From Deltaproteobacteria bacterium (GTDB lineage: Bacteria; Myxococcota_A; Polyangia; JACPQR01), in contig JACPQR010000115.1 in NCBI GenBank assembly GCA_016190375.1, positions 62,001 to 126,000 of the forward strand: a stretch of DNA of 64,000 nt, in the 5' to 3' direction. The translations under genes were made by a program, and so were the position numbers. The first letter of the stretch is position 1. Every line of letters starts with the position of its first letter. Below are positions 55,729 through 64,000 of the stretch, one piece after another. The notes below the pieces were generated by a model that saw only the letters and a program-made list of their open reading frames with translations, did not search any database and was not told where the DNA came from.

Positions 55729-58404
55729 ATGACCGCAGCGCGGCGCGTAGACCTCGTGGCGCTCCAGCCCGGCCTGCCGGCGACGTGCAAGGCCTACCTG
55801 GCGCGCGAGCGCGCGCTGTGCGAGCAGGCGATCGCGGACGGGGAGGGTGGCATCGCCGTGGCTCGACGTCTCGCGGCCGCCTACGACGGACTGCTCTCGA
55901 CGCTCTGGGCTGCGGCGCAGGCGGCCCTTGGCGCCGGGCCGGGGCCGGGGCGGGCGCGCAAGGCCGGGCGCACGACGCTCGTCGCGGTGGGAGGCTACGC
56001 GAGGCGGCGCATGGGCCTGCGCTCCGACGTGGATCTCCTGTTCCTCTGCGAGCGCCGCTCCGACGACGCCGCCGACGCCATCGCCGAGGCGATCCTCTAC
56101 CCGCTGTGGGATCTCGGCGTCCAGGTCGGCCACGTCGTCCGCACGCCCGAGGAGTGCGTCGAGCTCGCGAGGAGCGACCTCAAGACCGCGACGGCCCTCC
56201 TCGAGGGCCGGCGGGTCGCGGGAGACGAGACGCTGGCGGCGGTGCTCGGCGACGACGCCCTCCGCTCGGTCTTCAGCGCCGACCTCGAGACGTTCCTCGA
56301 CAGGCTCCGCGCCGACGCCACGGCTCGCCACGCGCGCTTCGGCGGATCGCTCTACCTGCTCGAGCCGGACGTGAAGAACGGCCGCGGTGGGCTCAGGGAT
56401 CTCGACGCGGCGCTCTGGGCGGCGAAGGCCGCCTACCGGGTCGGCGGCATGGAGGACCTGGTCCGGATCGGCATGCTGTCGAACCGCGAATGGGACGAGG
56501 TCAGGGCGGCGGACGACTTCCTCTGGCGCGTCCGCCATTGCCTGCACCGGCGCGCGGGCCGGTGCGCGGACCGCCTCGGGTTCGAGGATCAGGAGGAGAT
56601 CGCGCGCCTCATGGGGTACGTGGACGGCGTCGATCTCGGCGTCGAGCAGTTCATGAAGTGCTACTACGGCCACGCTCGGCTCGTCGCCGCCCGGAGCGAC
56701 GCCCTGATCGAGCGCTGCACACCGGAGCACCACCGGCGATCGAGCCACACGCTCAAGCACGTCGGCGAGGGACTGAAGCTGTTCGACGGGCGGATCACCG
56801 TCACCGACCCGCGCCTGGTCGAATCGGACCCGGCCGTGATGCTGCGGGCGCTCAGGATCGCGGCCTTCCGCGACGTCCCGCTCTACTCGTACATGCGCGA
56901 CCTGGTGACCCGTGAGCTCGGCGGCGGACGGGCGGCCGAGCTCCTGAGGGCATCGTCCGAGGCGGCGCGTGACCTCCGTCTGCTGGTCAGCCGGTTCGCC
57001 GCCAGGACCGCCGGGCCCCCGATCCTGGAGGAGGCGCATGATCTCGGGCTCGTGTGCGCGATGATCCCCGAGTTCTCGGACGTCACCGGTCGAGTTCAGC
57101 ACGACGTCTACCACGTCTACACGGTCGACGTTCACTCGCTGCACGCGGTCGAGCGCCTCCACGCGCTGGAGCGCGGCGAGCTCGCCAGCGATTTTCCACA
57201 CGTCAGTCGCGTGGCCGGCGAGGTCGCAGGCCGTGAGGTCCTGGCGATGGCGGTCCTCCTGCACGACGTGGGCAAGGGCCGCGGGCCGGATCACAGCGCG
57301 CTGGGCGCCGAGATGGCGCACGGGGTCTGCCTGCGCCTCGGCATGCCCGGCGACGACGCCGACCGCGTGTCGTGGCTCGTCCGGGAGCACCTCGCCATGT
57401 ACCGGTACGCCATGCAGCGCGACGTCTCCGACCCCTCGCTCGTCGAGGACTTCGCGGGGCTCGTGGGCACCACCGAGCGCCTTCGCGACCTGTACGTCCT
57501 GACGTTCGCCGACCTGTCGACGACGGGGCCCACGGTGATGACGGACTGGAAGGCGACGATGCTGGCCGAGCTGTACGAGCGCACGGCCCAGCTCCTCGAG
57601 GGCCGGGCGGCCGATCGAGCGGAGGCCGACGTCGCGCGGCGGAGCGTGCTCTCGCTCTGCCCGCCGAGCACCTTCGCGGCCGAGTTCGTCGACAGCCTGC
57701 CGGACCGGTACTTCCTCGTGCACTCCCCCGATGCGGTGCTGCGGCACATGGATGCCTGCCGCGCCCGGGGAGCGAAGCCCGTCCACGTGGTCTCCAGCGA
57801 TCGACCAGCCGAGCTGTCCGCCGAGCTCGTCGTCGTCTGCGACGATCGACCAGGGATCCTCGCTCGCATCGCCTGCGCCCTCACGGCGAACCGGATCGAC
57901 GTGCTCTCCGCCCAGATCCACTCGCGCTCGAACGGCGAGGTCGTCGACTCGTTCCTCGTCCGGGGCCTGGCGGGACGCAAGGCGACCGATCCCGCGCTGG
58001 TCGCCAGGGTCGAGAAGGACCTGGGGGAGCTCCTCTCCGATCGCGTCACGCCCGAGGCGCTCCTCGCCGAGCGTCGCCCCCCGCCCGTGCTGCGAGAGAA
58101 GACCGTGCCGCGGGTGCGCACGAAGGTCGAGGTGGACAACCGCGTCTCGCCCACCCACACCGTGATCGACGTCTACACGCGCGATCGGGTCGGCGTCCTG
58201 TACACCATCGCCCAGGCGCTCGCGGGCGCGGGCCTCTCGATCGACGTCTCGCGCCTCGCCTCCGAGGGCGTCCGGGTGGCGGACTCCTTCTACGTGACCG
58301 AGGTCGGCGGCGGAAAGGTGGAGGATCCGGAGCGCCTGCAGGTCATCCGGTCGGCCGTCGAGGACGCGCTCGGGCGCTTGCATGCCGGCACGAATGGAGG
58401 GTGA
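55729..58404 (+). CDS. glnD: GlnD-like [protein-PII] uridylyltransferase
   Basis: NTase GGYARRRMGLRSDVDLL, DVKNGRGGLRDLDAALW, HD domain HVYTVDVHSL…LLHDVGKG, two C-terminal ACT domains. Confidence 0.92.
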   Translation: MTAARRVDLVALQPGLPATCKAYLARERALCEQAIADGEGGIAVARRLAAAYDGLLSTLWAAAQAALGAGPGPGRARKAGRTTLVAVGGYARRRMGLRSDVDLLFLCERRSDDAADAIAEAILYPLWDLGVQVGHVVRTPEECVELARSDLKTATALLEGRRVAGDETLAAVLGDDALRSVFSADLETFLDRLRADATARHARFGGSLYLLEPDVKNGRGGLRDLDAALWAAKAAYRVGGMEDLVRIGMLSNREWDEVRAADDFLWRVRHCLHRRAGRCADRLGFEDQEEIARLMGYVDGVDLGVEQFMKCYYGHARLVAARSDALIERCTPEHHRRSSHTLKHVGEGLKLFDGRITVTDPRLVESDPAVMLRALRIAAFRDVPLYSYMRDLVTRELGGGRAAELLRASSEAARDLRLLVSRFAARTAGPPILEEAHDLGLVCAMIPEFSDVTGRVQHDVYHVYTVDVHSLHAVERLHALERGELASDFPHVSRVAGEVAGREVLAMAVLLHDVGKGRGPDHSALGAEMAHGVCLRLGMPGDDADRVSWLVREHLAMYRYAMQRDVSDPSLVEDFAGLVGTTERLRDLYVLTFADLSTTGPTVMTDWKATMLAELYERTAQLLEGRAADRAEADVARRSVLSLCPPSTFAAEFVDSLPDRYFLVHSPDAVLRHMDACRARGAKPVHVVSSDRPAELSAELVVVCDDRPGILARIACALTANRIDVLSAQIHSRSNGEVVDSFLVRGLAGRKATDPALVARVEKDLGELLSDRVTPEALLAERRPPPVLREKTVPRVRTKVEVDNRVSPTHTVIDVYTRDRVGVLYTIAQALAGAGLSIDVSRLASEGVRVADSFYVTEVGGGKVEDPERLQVIRSAVEDALGRLHAGTNGG

Positions 58405-58412
58405 ATCGAGCG

Positions 58413-59495
58413 ATGGGCTCCAGACTCGTCGGTGTCGCCGCTGCCGTGATGCTCCTCTTCGATGCGGCAAGTGCCTGGGCGCAGGACGACGCGAACCTCC
58501 GCCGCGGCGTGGCGGCGCTGGATCGCGGTGACCTCCCCGCGGCCAGGACCGCGTTCGAGGCGCTCGTCCGGGAACGCCCCCGCGATGCGCGCGGTCCGTA
58601 CTACCTGGGCGTCGTCCTCTCGAGGCAGAACGACCGCGCTGGCGCCGAGCGCCAGTATCGCGCCGCGATACGCCTCGATCCGCGGCTCGCCGAGGCTCAC
58701 AACAACCTCGGCGTCCTTCTCCGAGAGGGGCGTCACATCCCCGAGGCGATCGCCAGCTTCCGCGAGGCGATCCGCCTCAGCCCTGGCTACGGCGAGGCGC
58801 AGTACAACGTCGGCCTCGCGCTCGAGGAGCAGGGAGACGCCAGCGGTGCCGTCGCCGCCTATCGAGCCGCGGCCGAGGCGTCGGCGCGCGACGCCGACCC
58901 GCGCAACGCCCTGGGCGTGCTCCTGCAGAAGCAAGGCGACGGCGCCGGCGCGATCCGCGCCTTCCGCGACGCCGCGCGAGTCGCGCCCGCCGATCCCTTG
59001 CCGCACGTGAACCTCGGGCTGGCGTTGATCGAGGCCGGAAACGCGAGAGAAGCGGAGTGCGAGCTGGGTCTGGCCCTCGATCGCGCCGGCCGGGATCGCC
59101 CCGCGCTCGCGCGGATAGGAAACGGCTTCCGCCGGCTGGGCAGGTTCGACAGGGCGATCGGGGCGCTCGAGCGCGCCGTCGCCACCGCCGAGCCGACGCC
59201 GTCGCTCCTCTGCGATCTCGGCCTGTCGCTCAAGGGCGCAGGCCGCGTCGACGACGCGATCGCTCGCTTCGAGGAGGCGATCCGTCGCGACGGGACCTAC
59301 GCGCCGGCCCACTACCTGCTCGGCAACGCGCTCGCGGGCAAGCGAGAGTGGTCGCGCGCGGCCGACTCCTTCAGACGTTTTCTCGAGCTCGCTCCCCGCT
59401 CCGAGCAGGCCGAGGAGGCGCGGCGCAGGCTCGAGATCTGTCGCAGGGAGCTGGCGGCCTCCCGCGGCAAGGCGCCCCCGCGGCGAGGGCGGTGA
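58413..59495 (+). CDS. TPR-repeat exported protein
   Basis: Signal peptide and repeated TPR units (AEAHNNLGVLLREGRHIPEAIASFREAIRLSP). Confidence 0.92.
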   Translation: MGSRLVGVAAAVMLLFDAASAWAQDDANLRRGVAALDRGDLPAARTAFEALVRERPRDARGPYYLGVVLSRQNDRAGAERQYRAAIRLDPRLAEAHNNLGVLLREGRHIPEAIASFREAIRLSPGYGEAQYNVGLALEEQGDASGAVAAYRAAAEASARDADPRNALGVLLQKQGDGAGAIRAFRDAARVAPADPLPHVNLGLALIEAGNAREAECELGLALDRAGRDRPALARIGNGFRRLGRFDRAIGALERAVATAEPTPSLLCDLGLSLKGAGRVDDAIARFEEAIRRDGTYAPAHYLLGNALAGKREWSRAADSFRRFLELAPRSEQAEEARRRLEICRRELAASRGKAPPRRGR

Positions 59496-59508
59496 GGATC
59501 TCAGGCTC

Positions 59509-60078
59509 TCAACCAGCCGCAGACCCGAAGTAGAGATCCAGACGCTCCGAGATGCCGAGCTGATCGGTGTTCCGGCGCACGTAGGCCAGGTCCAGTCGCT
59601 CGGCGAATGCATCCTTGATCGCCAGGATGTCGTCGAGGTCCTCGGGCCTGTGCGCCTCGAGCTTCATCACGAGGAGATCCTCGACCGTCGCGACCGGCAG
59701 TTCCGCGCCTCCCAGCGAGACGGGCGTGGCGCGGGACACGACCGAGACGAGGAACGGGCTATCCACGAACAGGAGGTCGAGCCCCACTCCCTCCGACGGC
59801 GATGGCGGGCCCCAGAGCCTCGCGAGCCCGCCGGCCGCGAGCTCGGCGGTCTCCTCGGGGTCATGCTCCCATCCGTGCCGCCGGGCCAGCGAGAGGAGCT
59901 CGCCGATCCGGTCGGGCGTGACGGCTATCACGAGGTCGATGTCCGTGGTCAAGCGAGGCCGCACGCGGGCCACGATCGCGATGCCGCCGATGACGGCGGC
60001 GGGGGAAGCCCACTCGGCGAGCATTCGCGCGAGGCGGCCGAGCGCCTCGGCGATCGTTCCCGGGTCAGGCGCTCCCAT
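59509..60078 (-). CDS. Nucleotidyltransferase-fold protein (AbiEii/DUF6036-like)
   Basis: AVIGGIAIVARVRPRLTTDIDLVI NTase motif; VEDLLVMKLEAHRPEDLDDI. Confidence 0.78.
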   Translation of the reverse strand: MGAPDPGTIAEALGRLARMLAEWASPAAVIGGIAIVARVRPRLTTDIDLVIAVTPDRIGELLSLARRHGWEHDPEETAELAAGGLARLWGPPSPSEGVGLDLLFVDSPFLVSVVSRATPVSLGGAELPVATVEDLLVMKLEAHRPEDLDDILAIKDAFAERLDLAYVRRNTDQLGISERLDLYFGSAAG

Positions 60079-60307
60079 TGGCCTGCCTGAATCGAGCCTT
60101 GATCGTCACCCAAAGCTCGAGCGGCTCGTCGGAACCGCAGGCGCGCATGTCCGGGAGGGCGACGCTTCGCACGAGCGCGAGGAGCTCGTCGAGCCGTGAC
60201 AGCCGTCGCGCCGCGTCCAGCCGGCTCGCCTCGACGTTGTGACGCTGGCGGACCTGCGCGAGGAGGCGACGTCGGACGGCGCGATCGACCTCGGGCCAGT
60301 ACTTCAC
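60065..60307 (-). CDS. Small hypothetical protein paired with nucleotidyltransferase
   Basis: About 80-aa ORF from GTG overlapping the NTase start. Confidence 0.6.
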   Translation of the reverse strand: MKYWPEVDRAVRRRLLAQVRQRHNVEASRLDAARRLSRLDELLALVRSVALPDMRACGSDEPLELWVTIKARFRQANGSA

Positions 60308-60321
60308 GAGGTCAATCCTAG

Positions 60322-61874
<1,553 letters not shown>

Positions 61875-61875
<1 letters not shown>

Positions 61876-63422
61876 TGTCGGCGCGCGAGCTCTGCCTCGT
61901 CCTGGACTACGGGTCGCAGTACACGCAGCTCATCGCGCGCCGGATCCGCGAGCTCGGGGTCTACTGCGAGATCCACCCCTGCACCGTGCCCCTCGCCCAG
62001 ATCCGCTCGATGGGGCCACGGGCGATCGTGCTGTCCGGCGGGCCCGCGAGCGTCCTCGCCGAGGGCGCTCCCGACGTGGACCGGGGCGTGTTCGATCTCG
62101 GGCTGCCCATCCTCGGCATCTGCTACGGCGTGCAGCTCATGGCTCGCGCGCTGGGCGGCCGGGTGGAGAGGGGAACGAAGCGCGAGTACGGGCACGCCCG
62201 GCTGGAGATCGTGCAGGCCTCGGGCCCCTTCGCGGGCTTCGCCGCGTCCGAGGCGCTCGACGTCTGGATGAGCCACGGCGATCGCGTCGCGGCCCTCCCC
62301 GAGGGCTTCGTCGTCCTCGGCACGAGCCCTGGCTCGCCCTTCGCGGCCGTCGGCCACCCCGAGCGCAGGCTCTACGGGGTCCAGTTCCATCCCGAGGTCG
62401 CGCACACGCCGCGCGGGATGGCGATCCTGGAGGGGTTCCTGTTCGGCGTGGCCGGTCTCGGCGCGCGCTGGACGCCCGGGTCGTTCGTCGACGACGCGAT
62501 CCTGCGAATCCGTGCCCAGGTCGGCGACGGCCGCGCCGTCTGCGGGCTCTCGGGCGGCGTCGACTCGGCGGTGGCCGCGACGCTCTGCAGCCGCGCGATC
62601 GGCGACCGCCTCGCCTGCATCTTCGTCGACAATGGGCTGCTCCGCCGCGGGGAGCGAGCGGAGGTGGAGCACGTGTTCGGGGGCGCGATGGGGCTCGATC
62701 TCACGGTGATCGACGCCAGGACGCGTTTCCTGTCTGCCCTCGCGGGCGTGAGCGACCCCGAGGTGAAGCGCAAGACCATCGGCCGGATCTTCATCGAGGT
62801 CTTCGAGGCGGAGGCGCGAAAGGTCCCGGGCGTCCGCTTCCTCGTGCAGGGGACGCTCTACCCGGACGTGATCGAGAGCGTCTCGTTCAAGGGACCGAGC
62901 GCCGTGATCAAGAGCCACCACAACGTGGGCGGCCTCCCCGAGCGTATGAGCCTGGACCTCGTCGAGCCGTTGCGCGAGTTCTTCAAGGACGAGGTGCGCG
63001 CCGCGGGCGAGGTGCTCGGGATGCCGCGGCACGTGCTCTGGCGTCAGCCCTTCCCGGGGCCGGGTCTGGCGATCCGCTGCCTCGGCGAGGTGACCGAGGC
63101 GCGCCTCGAGACCCTGCGCGCGGCCGACGAGATCGTGACCGCCGAGATCCGCGAGGCTGGGCTGTACGAAGCGGTCTGGCAGGCGTTCGCGGTCCTCTTG
63201 CCGGTGCGGTCCGTGGGCGTGATGGGCGACGACCGTACGTACGACGAGGCAGTGGCGCTGCGGGTGGTCGAGAGCCGCGACGGAATGACGGCCGACTGGG
63301 CCAAGCTGCCGTACGATCTGCTCGGCCGCATCTCGAGCCGCATCATCAACGAGGTGCGCGGCGTGAACCGGGTCGTCTACGACATCTCGCAGAAGCCCCC
63401 GGCGACGATCGAGTGGGAATGA
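61875..63422 (+). CDS. guaA: GMP synthase (glutamine-hydrolysing)
   Basis: [56 protein letters not shown]-terminus. Confidence 0.97.
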
Positions 63423-63491
63423 GGCGGCAGCCTGCACGCGCGCCTGGCGTCGGCGATCCGGCCGGATGGGCGGGACGAAGGAGCTCCGACG

Positions 63492-63661
63492 AACAGGCGA
63501 CAGGCAACAGGCCACCGGCAACCGGCAATTCCCGGATCAGCACTGGTCGGCTGCGGCCCCGTCTCGGGAGCGCGCACCACGGAGCCAGACCGAGTCGCGT
63601 CAGCCCGGTCCGGCGGGGGCCTGTTGCCTGTTGCCTGCTGCCTGTTGCCTGTTGCCTGTTG
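63492..63661. repeat. Inverted heptamer repeat arrays: CAGGCRAC-type units (left) and six tandem CCTGTTG units (63620-63661)
   Basis: Left aacaggcgacaggcaacaggccaccggcaaccggcaa; right (CCTGTTG)2CCTGCTG(CCTGTTG)3. Confidence 0.85.
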
Positions 63662-63985
63662 GTTCGCCTCCGGAAGGCGAGGCTCGTACTGGCCGTCGCC
63701 GCACTGTTGGCCGTACTGACCGGAGCCTGCGGCGGCGCGCTGGCCGGCGGCGGAGTGCCGACCGGACGCCTCAGGCTCCGCTGTCGACCTGCCGATGCGG
63801 TGGTCTACCTCGACGAGGAGTACCGGGGAGCCTGCCGCTTGTTCCAGACGCGAGCCGTTCCGGTCGGGGAGGGGACGCATCGCCTGCAGGTGGAGGCGAC
63901 CGGCTACTTCCCCTACTACGGCGAGCTCGACACGGCCGGGACCACGCAGACGCTGGAGGTGGAGCTTGTCCCGAGACCAGATTAG
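63659..63985 (+). CDS. PEGA-domain-like lipoprotein
   Basis: Signal peptide with lipobox LTGACG; RLRCRPADAVVYLDEEYRGAC…GTHRLQVEATGYFPYYGE; TTG start uncertain. Confidence 0.7.
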   Translation: MVRLRKARLVLAVAALLAVLTGACGGALAGGGVPTGRLRLRCRPADAVVYLDEEYRGACRLFQTRAVPVGEGTHRLQVEATGYFPYYGELDTAGTTQTLEVELVPRPD

Positions 63986-64000
63986 GGGTCTCACGCTCGC

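Noticed and set aside
55195-58470. 1091-aa minus-strand ORF
   Set aside because: Antisense to amidase and glnD, which have clear family motifs; shadow ORF
63620-63661. CCTGTTG repeats as a CRISPR array
   Set aside because: Contiguous 7-bp tandem repeats without spacers; no cas genes

Overview
High-GC (about 70%) bacterial chromosome window, probably Myxococcota/Deltaproteobacteria-like (inferred from gene content; not tested). It is dense with translationally coupled operons (ATGA/GTGA overlaps). Main blocks, in order: peptidase-U32-like pair; MntA/HepT toxin-antitoxin; a five-gene coupled operon of fatty-acyl-AMP ligase, NAD-epimerase, acyl carrier protein, B12-binding radical SAM and acyl-CoA dehydrogenase; minimal cytochrome c oxidase (CPQCA small protein, CoxB, CoxA); CheB-CheR-PAS-HK-REC fusion kinase; a tripartite HipBST-type system divergent from an SbtM-like radical SAM/SPASM gene plus a LarA-like protein; an orphan sigma-54 activator with a degenerate receiver; a molybdopterin oxidoreductase with NapG/NapH-like proteins; hemerythrin; a six-gene extracytoplasmic haem-protein/lipoprotein operon with CX4CH motifs and DUF3570/DUF4266; SPL-like and second radical SAM genes; a Crp/Fnr regulator; lipid/CoA genes; a second MNT/HEPN pair; TadE/TadG/Flp-like genes; amidase, GlnD, TPR protein, guaB, guaA. 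The strongest new signal is a shared near-palindrome, ATGACANCAGTCAY (TGAC-N4-GTCA), in front of the NapH operon, the haem-protein operon and the divergent radical SAM pair, with a variant in front of the Crp/Fnr gene: a candidate undescribed anaerobic/extracytoplasmic redox regulon. Other signals include exact duplicate 18-bp palindromes at hipBST, a dispersed double-hairpin repeat, a vapC remnant with an internal deletion, and hexamer/heptamer inverted repeat arrays. All calls come from reading the sequence and ORF translations; no database search was run.
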